Source: Mariannaea sp. PMI_226
Taxonomy: Eukaryota; Ascomycota; Sordariomycetes; Hypocreales; Nectriaceae
Assembly: GCA_024336345.1 (NCBI GenBank)
Contig: JANFOG010000006.1
Span: forward strand, 682,001-746,000
Reading direction: 5' to 3'
DNA: 64,000 nt
Numbering within the stretch: position 1 is the first letter of the stretch; each line of letters starts with the position of its first letter. The notes under the pieces were generated by a model. That model was not told the origin of the DNA. It saw only the letters and a list, made by a program, of their open reading frames with translations, and did no database searches. This document shows, one piece after another, positions 47,268 through 60,900 of this stretch. Position numbers and translations under genes: made by a program.

Positions 47268-48451
47268 TCACTTGGAGGTCACTCGAAACCGCTTGGGGTC
47301 CATGTTGATTTTGCATAATCGAACAACGCACCCACTAAGTTGCAATAACGTCTGCACTCCTTCGAGCACCTTCATGTGAGTGAAGCCAATCTCCTTGATA
47401 AACTCCAGCTTTGAGTGCTCGCTCAGCGTCGGAATCGTCTTTGTTACTTTGAACATGGTACTGATGATATCGTGGCTAGAGTAACCAAGGTCCCAAAGCT
47501 CGCGCAGCGTGTCAAGTGCAGAGTCTACGTTGCCTTCGTAGCATGCTTTCAGCATGGCCTGCACCTTGATTGGGTGAGGCGAGTCGACAACCTTGAAGAC
47601 ATTGTCACCTGACACGAAACCGAAACCTGCCCAAGTGGACTGCAGGTTGTTGATGGCCTGTCGCATGTCTCCCTCGGCACTGAACACCAACGCTGCTAAG
47701 CCATCGTCGCTGAACTCAACCTTTTCCGCCTCGATGATCTGCATCAAACGCTTTACCACCTGGGCATCGGTCAACTTGGCGTATCGGAGGATGGCGCATC
47801 TCGACTGCAGAGGCTCGATGATCTTGTTCGATTGATTGCAGGCAAATGCGAATCGTGTGGTGTTGGAGTAGATTTCCATTGTACGTCGCAGGGCTTGTTG
47901 GGCGCCGGAAGTCATGCTGTCGGCTTCGTCGAGAATGATGAGCTTGTGGCGGCCGGCGGGCAACGTGACCTTTTTCTGAGCAAACCCCTTGATTCTATTT
48001 CGCACCACATCGATACCTGGACCCTTAAGTTAGTGTGAAACTGGGAATTCTTCCTCGGGATGACACGAACCTCGTTCATCACTCGCATTGAGCTCTAGCA
48101 CGGCCTCCTTGTATGAATCTCCTAGCAACTGGCGAGCTAGACATAGCACGCTGGTTGTCTTTCCAATTCCAGGCATTCCTGAGATGATGACATGGGGCAT
48201 ATTTCCTTCCTTCGCAATAATCTTCAACCGTTCGATTGTCTCTGTGTTGCCGACAACATCGTCGAGGAAGACTGGGCGATATTTTTCCACCCTGCAAAGT
48301 GGTTTGTTTAGCTCTGCCTGAAAAGCAGTGCAAGCGATTGGGGGAGGCGGTAAACTCACCAGGGAAGTTCATAAGTTGAGGAAGAATTAGCAGTTACCTT
48401 GGAGGCAGAGGTGGAAGCCTCGCCTCGCTCTTCTGCTTTCTGTGTTGGCAT
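47268..48451 (-). CDS. RFC4: replication factor C small subunit, yeast Rfc4 / human RFC2 type
   Basis: 353 residues in three exons (48451-48360, 48291-48071, 48016-47268). Part of the RFC clamp loader, which opens PCNA and loads it on primer-template DNA using ATP. After a variable N-terminus comes [18 protein letters not shown]. Walker A is GMPGIGKTT (about 69-77), then [19 protein letters not shown]. Walker B is [10 protein letters not shown], followed by [38 protein letters not shown] (SRC motif) and [14 protein letters not shown] (sensor 2). The match to yeast Rfc4 rather than Rfc2, Rfc3 or Rfc5 is judged from HFAQKK-like and VDSPHP segments. It shares a 406 bp divergent promoter with FCF1. 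Confidence 0.95.
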
Positions 48452-48857
48452 CGTGGAGATTTGTGAGTGTATGGGGGGGAGTTTGAAAGTTAGAGATCAG
48501 AAGCACGGGATAATCACTTTACGCGATTCAGAGGGACGACGCGTCTAGGGTGCGTTGTAGGCTGCGATGGGAGCTTTTGCCTGCTCTTGCTAGCCAAAGT
48601 GGTCCGTGCGTGCCTCCCAGTAGTGAAAGGCACCCCACCAGGAGACACCGCCTTCCCGTCGCTATGGCAAAATCTTTGATGCAACAACTTTTTGTAGGCT
48701 CACTACCTTTCCGAGCAAAAAAGAAAAACGACTACGATACGACCTCGCTTACCAGACCACGGCTTCGCAAGTGTCTGATAAATTAATTTCACACTCCGAA
48801 TATAAGCGACTGCATTGCACCTATTCTTGCGACTAACCCCCCCTGGACACCTGAACC
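48452..48857. promoter_or_regulatory. bidirectional promoter of RFC4 and FCF1
   Basis: 406 bp between two divergently transcribed growth-related genes, one for DNA replication and one for ribosome biogenesis. Co-regulation is possible but no defined site was identified. Confidence 0.5.
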
Positions 48858-49529
48858 ATGGGTGTTGCGAAGAAGACGAGAAAATTCGCACAGGTTGGGA
48901 TGCCTCTTATCGATAAGCTCTCTCAAGGCGAAATTTACTGACGATTGTCTCAATCGCGCGAACAGGTCAAGCGAGTTATCGGCCATCGCGATGCCCGGTT
49001 AAAGGATAATAAGATCAAGGAGGAACTGGCCGCAAAGGAGAGGGCGGCCAAGAAGACGATCAATGGTGAACTCGTTCGCGAAGCCCCTCAGATGCCCAGC
49101 AACATGTTCTTCCAACACAACACCGCCCTCGTCCCTCCTTACAACGTCCTCGTCGATACCAACTTCCTCTCCCACACTGTCCAGCGTAAGCTCTCTCTTA
49201 TCGACTCTATGATGGACTGTCTATATGCCAAGTGCAACCCTATCATCACGTCATGTGTCATGGCCGAGTTGGAGAAGCTGGGCCCCAAATATCGTCTCGC
49301 TCTTCGGGTTGCTCGTGACGAGCGTTGGCAGCGATTGGAGTGCGACCACAAGGGCGTCTACGCCGATGACTGCCTCGTCGACCGAGTACAGAAGAACAGA
49401 ATATACATTGTGGGAACCAATGATAAGGCGCTGAAGCAGAGGTTACGAAAGATCCCTGGTGTTCCGATTATGAGTGTGGCGCGGGCCAAGTACGTGATAG
49501 AGAGGCTACCTGGAGCACCAGATTCATAG
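48858..49529 (+). CDS. FCF1: Fcf1/Utp24 PIN-domain rRNA processing nuclease
   Basis: 199 residues in two exons (48858-48893, 48966-49529). Fcf1 (Utp24) is the small-subunit processome endonuclease that cuts pre-rRNA at early sites in the nucleolus. The basic N-terminus MGVAKKTRKFAQVKRVIGHR is typical and is rebuilt only by splicing. It is followed by QHNTALVPPYNVLVDTNFL, with the first PIN-domain aspartate. Then come SCVMAELEKLG with the acidic Glu, YADDCLVDRV and YIVGTNDKALKQRLRKIPGV with the last acidic residues. The C-terminus MSVARAKYVIERLPGAP is near-invariant in the family. The length equals yeast Fcf1 within about ten residues. Identity is certain. Confidence 0.96.
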
Positions 49530-49928
49530 GGTTGTTTTTTTTTTTTTTGTGGTTTGAATTTTTCTGTTATTCATACACCATTTGCCGAGTATAAAAGAAG
49601 CTTCATTTTAAGATTTCACTTTTTTTTCTTCTCCGAGAATCTCGTTAGTGCCGTGTGGTGATGTAAGATACTAGTCGAATCGTGATGGTGCATCTTGGAC
49701 CGTTTCGCTCTTGAGTTCGGCGTTAAGCGGACTCATTGGCTGCACGGACAACATATAAACCCTGAGAGACTGCCGTTGTACTCAGCCACGTAACCCACCC
49801 GGTCGCCTACAAGAACTGATATCTGGGTTCAATATTATACTGCGACATTTGATATACATACATTCGACTTGCCTTTGTATAGGCGCATTTCTACACCTGA
49901 GTCCAACTCGGAGTGGAGTACTGACGCA
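49530..49928. other. intergenic between FCF1 and third regulator
   Basis: A T-rich 3' flank of FCF1 followed by the leader of the next gene; that gene's frame is open from 49869 without an ATG. Confidence 0.5.
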
Positions 49929-52682
49929 ATGGACCAAGACTCTAGTCCCAATGACATCTCCTCAGCATCCGGCCCCGAGCGCGACGTTTCTTCAGCGTCC
50001 GGACTTGAGCGCCACAAGCGCTCTCGTATCGTTCTCTCATGTGCACCTTGCCGTGCCTCCAAACTCAAGTGCGACCGCGATCAGCCCTGTGGCCAATGCG
50101 CCAAGAAGGGCCGCACTGAGCTGTGCCAGTATGCTCCCAAGCCCGAGAGGAAGCGCCCGCCCAAGGGCATGTCTGCGCGCCTGAAGCGCCTAGAGGGGAT
50201 AGTTCGTGGGATGATAGATACTGAAACTGGCGAGGCACCAGGTGCAAAGCATGTGGATGGGGACGACTATGCCACGGGACCGGTAGTTGAAGGACATGTT
50301 GTGAAAGGGGAGAAAGCCATGACGTATGTGGGAGCGACGCATATCATGGCTATGCTCGAAGATGTGAGTATAAAGCAAAGAATAAGCAGGCTTGATTGTC
50401 CTATCTGATCCACTGACATTCTTTCAGATCGAAGATCTCAAGTGCTACTTTGATGATCAGCCAGATGAGCTCTATGACAGTGAGGCCGGAGATTTCATAG
50501 AACCCTGCGATGTGTTGTTGGGCTCGAGGGCCGGTCCCAAGAACCGTGAAGAGCTATTGAGCTTCTTACCGGAACGTCAGGTTGCAGACAGACTTCTCAT
50601 GAGATACTTCGGCTCCATGAGTCCTTCTCAACGTTAGTTTTTCTTCCTCCCCCTCCCCCTCTCTCAGGAGGAATATGACCAGACTGGACGACTCACCATT
50701 CAATAGATATCATTCACCGACCGACTTTTACTCGCGCTGTAAGTAAACCAGATTCTGAAGACGCAGAGATATCCTTCTCACCTTGCATAGTACGCCAAGT
50801 TCTGGCAGAATCCTGATGACGTTTCATGGCACTGGATAGCCCAGCTCTTCATGATGCTCAGTCTTGGCATCTTCTTCAACCACTATATCAACCCCTCCGA
50901 AGTTGAGGGAGACTCCCCCGTGCCAACACAAGACCGAGTGAGGCTCTACAAGAATTGTGCTGGGTGGGCCTTAGTCCGGGGCAAGTACACGCAGCCTACT
51001 ATTGAAACCTTACCGGCGTTCCTCCTGTTTGTGGAATCCGACTTCATCTTCAACCGTGCTGGCCAGATGCAATGCTATATCCTCTCCGGTGTGTGTCTCC
51101 GCCTGATGCTAAAAATGGGCCTGCACCGGGATGCGAGTAAACTGGCCAATATTACCACATTTGAAGGAGAGATGCGTCGTCGCATGTGGAACATGGCAAT
51201 CCAGGTTGAGCTTCTCGTCTCCTTCCACATGGGACTTCCGAGCCACGTCCAGGGCATCGAGACGGACACGGCCGTGCCGCGAAATCTTCAAGATGAGGAC
51301 TTTGATAAGGACACAGTCGACCTGCCTCCTAGCCGGCCGTGGACCGACTACACACACATGACATATCCCATCCACAAGACCAAGATTCTTCGCGTGTTCG
51401 GCCAGGTTGCTCGTCAGGCACACGCTCTCACACCACCAAACTATGCTGAAGTTTTAAGGATTGACAACCTCCTGCAGGAAGTGTGGAAGGATATTCCAGC
51501 CTTTATGCGCGTCCGGCCACTTGAGGAGTGCGTCGGCGACCCGCCCATGCTGCTTATCCAGCGCTTTGGACTAGCCGCCATCTACAATAAGAGCCGATGC
51601 GTATTACACCGACGGTACCTGGCAGAAGCGATCCCGAGAGCCGAGCACAACTACTCGCGCAAGCAGTGTCTCGAAGGCGCCATGACGCTGCTTACGTATC
51701 AGTACATCATCTGGGAGGCTTGCAAACCCGGTCATGCCCTCAGCCACAACGGATGGTTCGTTTCATCACTTGCAGTACATGACTACCTCCTCGCCGCTAT
51801 GGTAGTGTACCTCGTCATCAAGAACGAGCACTACGCAGAAACAGGAGGGGAACTTGAATGGATGGCTCAGACGACACCGACGCCTTCAAAGGCTGAACTG
51901 ACTGACATGATCAAACGGTCGTACCTCATCTGGGCTGAAGCCGCGGCAACCGAAGCCGAGGTGAGGAAAACGGCTGACACTCTGGCCACTATGCTGGCAA
52001 AATTGGGCTGTCCCGTCGATGGTTCTGCGAGAATGTCAATGCCCGCATCCCAGCCCCCAATGATGGATATCCGCCATGAATCTTCCTCCCGAGGAGCTCC
52101 ATCGATAGACCCCAGCCCCATGGGGACTTTCAAGAACGACTCTGACCTCCTTTTGTCTACGATACCAAGTAAGAATGACAAAAAGAAGACCCGTGATGGG
52201 TGGATGAATCACAGGAAACGCTGATCTGAATTTAGCATCGACATCCGGGTCCAGATCTGGATCGGGCCCAAGTCCCTTATATCCAGACCAGTCGGCCGAA
52301 GTGACTCCCGAAACTAGCTTCCCGGGACTAGAAACTACCGCTGGTAGTGTTCCTGAATTACTTGAGTTTGATGCGTCATGGATAGACACCTCAATGGACA
52401 GTATGGATTGGGTGAGTTCAAGAAAGATTTACATATCTACACGGCAACATTACCACACAGTAGCGAAGACGATGAGTCGAAATGCGATTGAACACATACT
52501 GACAATCCGAACAGCGCTATCTCGACATCTCTCTAGCTCATAGCCACGATGCTGGACGCAACGAGGATACCGGCCAGACATGGATGCAGCGCCCTCCACC
52601 ACTGGAACAGTTGGAAATGGTTGGCCCTGGAGGATGGGGCCAGGACATCAAAACCTGGGGAAACCATGAACTAGGGGGATAA
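49929..52682 (+). CDS. Zn2Cys6 transcription factor with fungal_trans domain
   Basis: 797 residues in six exons (49929-50363, 50428-50632, 50707-50738, 50791-52168, 52236-52411, 52515-52682), including a 32 bp micro-exon (HIIHRPTFTR). The zinc cluster at about 43-71 is CAPCRASKLKC, DRDQP, CGQC, then C after KKGRTEL: C-x2-C-x6-C-x5-C-x2-C-x8-C, with a longer last loop than the usual six or seven. MSARLKRLEGIVRGMI is the dimerisation helix. The regulatory domain shows YFGSMSPSQHIIHRPTF, QCYILSGVCLRLMLKMGLHR and EGEMRRRMWNMAIQVELLVS. The C-terminus is rich in Asp, Glu, Trp and Pro and could be an activation region. Not next to a metabolic cluster here; targets are unknown. Confidence 0.9.
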
Positions 52683-54167
52683 GATAAAGCCCGGAGGAAT
52701 AAACGAGGTGCTGTCAAAGTCGTCACAGCTGAATGCCTACTGCTGCCGCCGGATTGGTGGAGAAGATCGATACACCCCCGAGTTCGCGAAGCCCACCCGG
52801 CCTCTTCCCTCCCTCCTCCCAAACATAACATACAGTTGGCTGAGGGAGGGACGGGATAAACCACACCACTCAACAAAATGAAGCCACTAAATACGTACGT
52901 ACTATGCGGGTAGAATTTCCTGTCCCTCAATAAGTTAGTGAGCATGGAAACAACCACTCATCACTATCCCCTCCCCTACAGGGAACAAGGGCGCAAAATG
53001 CGCCATGGCCTTGTGGAACAGACAAATGATGACTCTTTTTTTCCTGTTCATAAGGGGGGGAGGGGAGCTTGTGTGCATGTGTGTGTGGCGCCTACAGTAG
53101 GACGGCATATCCAAGCTGGATACTCTCGGCCCGCGCGTCCCCTTTTGCCGCAGGGACAAAAGGAGAAAAACGATTTATCTATCTTGTTTTGAAGAGATGG
53201 GAAGAAGGGGGGGGAGAAGAGAAGATGCCAAGTCCGGGGCACAGTTGAACCCCGCATGGCTATACCACAGGATGGCAACACCAATCTCACCACCCTGTGA
53301 AACTGCAGAGTCCAATGCAGTGAGTGGTGCAAACTGGTCGGTGCTTTCAGAATGGCCAGCGGTCCCTTGCCTGCTCGGGAGATGGGTAGTTCAGAGTGCG
53401 CACAGCATTTCAGGTCGTAAATGCCCATGTGCTGAAGGTTGTGGTGGTGAGGTGAAGTGCTGTTTTTTTTCTTTCTTTCTTTTCGCCAGCCATCCTCCCA
53501 TTCATAACAGCAGCTGTAGTATCGTGGAGTCGTGGAATCCTGTGGTTGGGCACAGTCCTCTTTTTTGGTCTCTTCTCTTGCCTTTGCTTTTGGGGCCTCA
53601 CATCATCAGGTTGCACTCACCAGCCTGAAAAAGCTCACCGAGAATGAACATGGTCAGACTGGAGTCGTTTTCATTCGCCGGTTTTTTTTTGTGAAAGGAT
53701 GCAAGGGGGAAAGGAGGGCAGTAGCACCTTGATAGTAAATATATCTCATTAAGTAGCAAAATCAGTCCAGTCTACAGATTTGAGAGAGCTGATGATTTCA
53801 TCCACGTATTGAATTGACTTGATGGATTATTCTGCGATCATCCTTTTTCCAAGGTTTCTACGAACATGAGATGGCACTGACTCTTTGTTTCATTTATTTC
53901 TTTGAAAAGAAGATTATTTTACCTCCTACTGTTTCTTCGTGTTTGCCTAGGAAATGTACATTGTCGCTAACATTGGTCTTTACAGTTGCAGTTGCAGTTG
54001 GCGTTCTGGCCATGACGCTTGATGACCTTGCTCACTGATAAGCCATCCATTTCTTATTTAGGTAGTTATCTGGAGAGATAAGAGCTGCCATTCAGCCCAA
54101 TGGGCCCTCTACCTGAGAGTACCCTGTTGTACTGTACCTCCCACCTCCGCTTCCAGCGCCATTCCCT

Positions 54168-54201
54168 CCCCCCCCCCCCCCCCCCCTCCCAAAAAAAAAA
54201 A
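54168..54201 (+). repeat. adjacent poly-C and poly-A tracts
   Basis: Nineteen C, then TCCC, then eleven A. Noncoding; probably unstable in length. Confidence 0.9.
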
Positions 54202-57200
54202 GCTCTGAACGATGCTGCACTGTTCCCTTCCACGGTTATCACATCCAACTGTATATCAGTCAGTGCACACACTTGTGCCACCACACTGCAGCGCCTGGGC
54301 CGCACAGCAATATGGCGACTGCTGCAAGGGTCATGACGTAGCACATAATCACTGTCCACAGTTGGACGACAGTGGGATAGCGTTGCAAAATCTCGTGGGC
54401 AGAGCCGCGAAGCCCGAAGGGCAGCAGGGAAGGTTTCCCAAGAGTTGGTTCCGCGGAGATGTTGGATCTGCGCACATCATCGATCCACCCCCACTATGCC
54501 TACAATATGATTACAGACTCAGACTGAGCACTGTCAGATAGGCACCGTGGGATATATGATCCTACCAATATGTATAATTCAAGGCACATACGTAGCAAAA
54601 TAACGACCGCATTTGGTTGGACTTGTATCACTTGTTACCTGAGACAGAGACTCACAGACGTCCGAACAATAGGGAGACCCAAAAAGGAAAAAGAAGGAAA
54701 AAGAAACAGAAAGTACCACGCGCGGCCGGTCTTCTCTCTCGTCATGAGACTGGACTGATGGCTAACAATAATATTTCTGTTGATTCATCCGAACAAAGCA
54801 AATAACAGCTAACTACTTTTTATCCAAAACAGGACGAGATGTTTCTGATATAAACTCAGACATTAACATTGACTCACCAGTATTCGTCTATACCACTCTG
54901 AGCAAGTACCGTGCTCGGACTTGTTTGCACATACCGTAACATTGTTGCTGCTCCGGTGTCTCTGGCTGTGAGACTTGTTACTTGCGGAGAGATATCGTCG
55001 CCAAGGTATGAGGATGTGAGAAGAATGACCGCGAGGGGATTGGGGCGACCATCAGCGACGTAGTTGAATCTCTCACTTTCTTGAACCCAAACATTCCTCA
55101 CCTACATAGGCTGCAACCCGCAGATAGCAGAAGGTGAACAAAGCAAGCTGGTTATTGCAACAACCCTTTTGATAGGTTGCCGGTTGTTCCAGTATACCAA
55201 GCGGGCCGTTCAGCGCACGACTTTCCAGATTTGACCCGATCTGTTCAAGATTTGGCCGAAGCAAAGCGGCCATGGTGTAATTTGCTGTTATCGCTCCCAG
55301 CCACAGACGGCAGGCTTCAGGTGCGACAGCGGCTGGCTATTTTCTGCTAAATTACTTGGCAAATTCCTCGCAAAGTCAACAGCTTGGGGTCGGTTGACAA
55401 CGGCTGGCACTGGTTTTTCGAGACATTACAGGCGATCTAAGTGAGAAACAATAAACGATGAGATTAGGCTTGAAGCACCCAAGCACAATGGGCCAACAAG
55501 CTCCTGGGTTCTCAGCGCCGAAACCTAACGTAGAAATGGTTGGTTCCTAGTCTTCCACAAGGGCCAATGTAGTGAGAAGAACATATGGAAAATTAATCAA
55601 TCACCAAAATGCATGCGTTAAATTGAGGACGACCCATTGGCCAACTTGATATGCATGTCGATGATGCCGAGATGATTCCTTGTTCCTACAAAAGCCGAGG
55701 AAAGAGGGGCGTGCATGAGGGAAGACCATTTGGTGGTGCCCTCGTCGAGCATATTCGCCCATTTGTTGTGCGAAAAAGGCTAACTTAGAGGGGGGCTTTG
55801 ACTGGCGCTGAACCACTGATGTGCGCCAATTCGCGGGGGATGTGCCTTGACAGGCAGTCAGTTAAACCACCAACAAAAATTTGTACCTACAGGATAGCAT
55901 AACACTACTGTACGGAGTTCGAACCGTTGTAAGACGAAGCACAATAGCCCATTCGGTGAAGGAAGGGAGGATCCAATCTAAAATCGAATAGGAACGGTCA
56001 CCGCTGGCGGGGAAGCGGCTTCGCAAACGGTCGACGACGTCGGTTCTTTTTTCCCTGGTAGTTTTTTTTTTTTTTTCTTCATGTCGGGTGACCAGCAATA
56101 AGAGAGATCCATATCCCATCTCCAACTCGCCGGCGCCGCTATCAAGGGGCGTGGAGCAAATAAGCATTGCTCAGATCGGGTGTTTGGGTAACTCGATGAG
56201 AAATAGATTCGGGCAAAGTTTTCTGACTGGAGAACTGCGCAGCGTGGCCTCGAAACTTTTACCTAATTCCCACGCTACTTCGGTGTCAACTCCTCTGGCG
56301 AAGTACGAACTACGAGGCGAGTACACACTACGTACTGTGCCATTGCTGAGTCGGGTTGGTGGCCGTGGACAGACCAGACATACATAGTAGGTCGTACGGA
56401 GCACAGTACCGTCTGGTCCACCACCACAACGACAAAGGAGCCTTACACCCATCCACCACCCCCCGCGGAAAGAGAACAGATGGGGCGGCTTGCTTTCGAT
56501 CTGGGTGTTGTTTTGTCTGACAGGCCAGCTGCGGCTGATATTGGATGCTCTGGGGCAAAAGAAAAAAAAAAAGGTAGGGTTTATTAGGAAAAGTAGACGC
56601 AATCGTCCTAGGATTTGTCGACTGCGAATGGTCAGTCGATTCTTGTTTCTAACATAATCGCGTAAATGATGAAATAGATGAGGCCATTACAAGCGTAGAC
56701 GTGTGATCGATACTTCATACGGACCATGCTCTCGGTATGAAAGTACAGACCGATGCTTAGGTACTGTACATACTTGGAGGGTTGCTTGGATTGAGGAAGG
56801 TATAGTTGAAGATGTGACATCGAATGAAGAGTAGCTTTGTCCCAAGGCCGAGGCAGAGCAAATATGATGCCTTAAGCGGATGCCTCGAATTATTTCATGG
56901 ATGGCAACAGCAAGAACTTACCAAGGAAACATCGAGCACCCTTCCTTCTTCCCCAGCTCAGCTAGGACTGATGCAATAAACTGTTTGGATGAGGGGATGT
57001 AGGAGCCGTGAGTTGATCATCTCAGGCACGTCGTGCTTGGTCTGGTGTCATCATGCCTTCATCCAAACAACAAGGTTCGATCATAACAATGTACCACTCC
57101 AAGGGTCTCATTATCCCCATATCATCCATTTCTATCAAGACTCAACTCTGTATTCCGTCGATGAATGTCGAGTCTCCCTGTCGCCGGCGGCACAATGCTA

Positions 57201-57917
57201 AGACACAACCGGACGCGGCCATGGGGTCGAGGACAAGGTCTTAGATCGGGTGTACTTTGTAGCAATGTTCTGAGACTACCACGACCGCTGGACTGTGTCG
57301 CTAAAGGGTGTTGCTTTAACACGCCAACTGGCAGGTACCCAGGTAAAAGGGACAGCGGCATAGAGAGAGATTGGATTGAAAACCTCTGAATGGTCTCGTG
57401 ATGAACTGGTGACCGGGGCCCGAATAGGTCAGAATTCGTTGTCGTCAAAACGAGCGTAAAAGCAATCAGGTAACTCCTATGTAATAGAAAGCTCTGGGAG
57501 GTCACTGGCCAATCAGAACCGGGGAGCGGCCGATGCCGCAATCCCACATTTTGTGGCCTGGGCTTTTGGCTGGAGCGCACCCCATGTTTTCTTCACGATG
57601 TCATCACAAGGATCATATGAGCACTTGTCAACTCGGCGCTCAGGCGCTTTGTTGGTGCTTCCCAACGGAGTGCATGATATTTCGTGCGAAGTATTTCGTA
57701 CGTGGTGGTCTCAGCTTACGGTACTTCGCAAAGACGGAGGACTGGCTGCCTTAACTGCCGGGATGTGTTATAATACTGGTGATGGAAAACTATGGGGAAA
57801 GGGTTATTTGTCTTGCCTGAAAGCCGTGCAATAGCAACTAAACTGAAAAAAAGATGGGTGTTGCTTGGGATCAACGCTCACAATCGTGGATGTATATGGG
57901 CAAGAATAGACCTTGAT

Positions 57918-57940
57918 ATATATATATATATATATATACG
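57918..57940 (+). repeat. (TA)n microsatellite
   Basis: Alternating TA run in noncoding DNA. Confidence 0.8.
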
Positions 57941-60900
57941 TATTGGCCATTCGATGATAACGATGAGGGCTATCAAAGCAATGCATCCAACCCTATCTTT
58001 TCTTATCTATGACGAGTGAAGTCAGAGGAATTCGACTCGACTCCTTCAACAGATAGCAAGATAGTGGTCTCGGCGGTTCTACACGCTACCAGAGCTCTGA
58101 CCCAATGAATCAACATATCAATGTCTGTCAACCTCCGAGACATGCAAGGCAAGCTGGATAAAGCAAGACTTGCCCCAACAGTCTGGATTGCTCGTTGAGG
58201 CACAAACACACAATTGACACACATATACCGCCTGATTGGCTATCCCCGGAATCCCTCAGTCTGGCCTCTGCAGCAGCGCGTTCCCGGATGCATGGCTCCA
58301 ATCGATCTTGGTTCCAAATCAACTTACGGAGAGCTTGGCCGCTCACCTTCCAACCATCCCTGTCTTCACTTCCAACATCGGACCAATCCGGCAGACCGGA
58401 CCTTGACACACACTGTCCGCCGGTGGCGCCACGATGAACGTCCGTCTTCTTCAAACAACGACATTCAAATCGAAGGCGAGTGGACACACACCTTTTCTGC
58501 CATAAGTAATATCGTCAAGGAAAAAAAAAACCATACATGCCCCAAGTCACGAGCGACAATCGATTGCGCTGATTGGTCTTGGCGTTCCCAGAAGCCTTGT
58601 GTTGTGCTTGCGCAATCCAAATTTGCATTGTTTTGTACTTGGGTCAAGCTAGGTCCCTCGGTCTGTGCCGTCGCTGTCCCCTTCTGGGTTGGTTTCAAAG
58701 TGTTTTTGGTTTTGTACAACTTTCACGTAATAAAGTCATTTACATTTCGATTCAAGCCACTAATCGGAGACACCAGCTTTATAGGAATACCACATGACTT
58801 GTGTAATATTTCAAGTTATATTAACTAGGTAGCTCTATGACGAGGACGGAGGATTATGTCTGAATCAGCAGAATGGGTAGATAAGACAATTCCTAGACAA
58901 TCCGGCTCCCCTCAATTCATCGAGGCGCTTAGCCACAGCAGCTAGAGAAAGATATGGACGTGCCTGTAAGCTGGCATATACCTACCGGTAGTTGGATGAT
59001 TGAGGAGATGCACAAGGTGAGCAGTGGACATCAGCTAAAATGGAAAAATTCTATCAGTCTTGCTATTGTTTTTTTTTTCTCCTTTCTTCCATCGCTCGCC
59101 AATCAATCCATCACCCTCATCAATTACCCCCTTCACGGCCGCACTTGTGGTGCTGGATTTTAGGGCCATGGGTGAGGAAAAAAGATACAAATTCTTTTGT
59201 ACTGATAAGAAGCCGATGGTCCGGGGGGTGGCAAGGGCGTGTGAGTGACAAAGAGTCCAAGTTGTAGACAACCATAACACAAAAAGGGAAGGAAGGATGC
59301 TGCACGGAGGGGGCGCATGTATCAATGAGAGGCAGGTACGGATACGGCTGTACCACGAGGCCGGGAAGGAAGGCCGGGGTGAGGCAGCATGGACTGACAG
59401 GGGGGTTGATACCGACTACGCACATGCAAAGAGAGAGAGAAGGAGGAGAGCACCAACGCAAAAGCGTAATTCCAGCCGTGTATCATATGAGGTGCATGGC
59501 GGGTTACAGCATTGAAGGTGAATTACTGTGGTAGTCACGTAAAGTACCCAAGGTGAATGGGTGAATGACAATCTAATTATGCTCCTGAAAGTCGCTGCCC
59601 TCGCACTGACCGAAAGGCGCCTAATCAAGGTTGTTTTTAGCCCGGATTTTCCTGGGGTTCCATAGCGGATCGTTATCAGTCGGTCGGAGTCAGGGCTTAC
59701 ATAGGAGCCTTGGCCAGTCACCTGAACGGAATGCGCCATCCGGACACCGAGCGCTGTCAGTGAACAACGTAGCAGTCATGGCTAGTCTGCCAGTTTACCT
59801 GCCGGGTTGGAGATGGTCAGACGGGGTTTGTCAATGAAGGAGAAATGAGTATTCAAATTGGTAGGCTTGCAACTTGAAATACACAATGTCGGTACGTAAG
59901 GTAGTCTGCACGAGCCGAGATTGAGGAGAAAGTACATACAGAAATTCTACAGCTTACATGCATGTCCCATCCTCTTTCGTCTTTTCGTAGGTACCTACTG
60001 TACCTCAACGTCGGAGGCAGTATATCTTGGTGCTGATCCTTTGGCTCCATCCGGTAACACCAAGGATGAGTGATGTGCGACTCTTGCGTTTAACCGTTAT
60101 CTCTGAGTTTTCACGTATGCCACATGTGCTCCTTTCTGTCTTTGCCGCACAACTGCTTGTCCTCTTTACAACTAGGCACTAGTGGTCATCTTGGACTCTC
60201 GTCTTCGTTTCTGTCTACCCCGGGTTCTAGGTTACAGATCCCCCAGTTTCTACTATTTTCCATCTCCCCTCATTTTGCTTGCCCCTCCGATTACCGACCG
60301 AGTCTGGGAAATCCGACCGTTCTTTCATTGATACCCCTGCATATCTGTCCATATATAGTAGTATCCCAGCATTCATTTGTCTATATTGCTAATTAATTGG
60401 TACTTCCAAGGTACATGACGTCGTAGTAGCCTAATTGCTGTGCGCCAAAATAAATGAAATAAGGCGAGTCAACTCGGGAGATGCAAAAAGCCTGGCTAGG
60501 TATCTACTCAGTATATGATATCCATCGACTCCCGCAAAAAAAGAAAAAAGAAAAAAATAGATAAAGGTTTGAAAGTACCAGAAAGATTAATAAACTGAGA
60601 CAGTGCAATGAGGAAAGCGAATATATATTTTCCCTGTCTTCAATTTTTCTTTTTTGTTTTAGCATGATTGATAAAGAAATGACTGAAGGCGTATACATAG
60701 TACTATTCGCCCCCCCTTGAATCACGTCACCCACCAGTCCTAAAACAGGTCAAGTCCATGCCGGCTTGGGAGGAAAATAAATCGGCTCCTCAACCAGGAA
60801 CTACCGGTTAGTTATCAGTCAGCATGAATGGAAGGACAGCACCTCCATGTCTTGGTTATATGATGCATCCCATACGGGGGAATCCGTGCATTGGGTATCG

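Noticed and set aside
57122..57580. 152-codon minus-strand frame
   Set aside because: Low protein-likeness (Pro/Leu/Arg-rich by composition), no motif, and alternative frames are open in the same interval.
58214..58828. 204-codon plus-strand frame in the gene desert
   Set aside because: No recognisable motif, irregular composition, overlapping equally long frames on both strands, and no splice partners.
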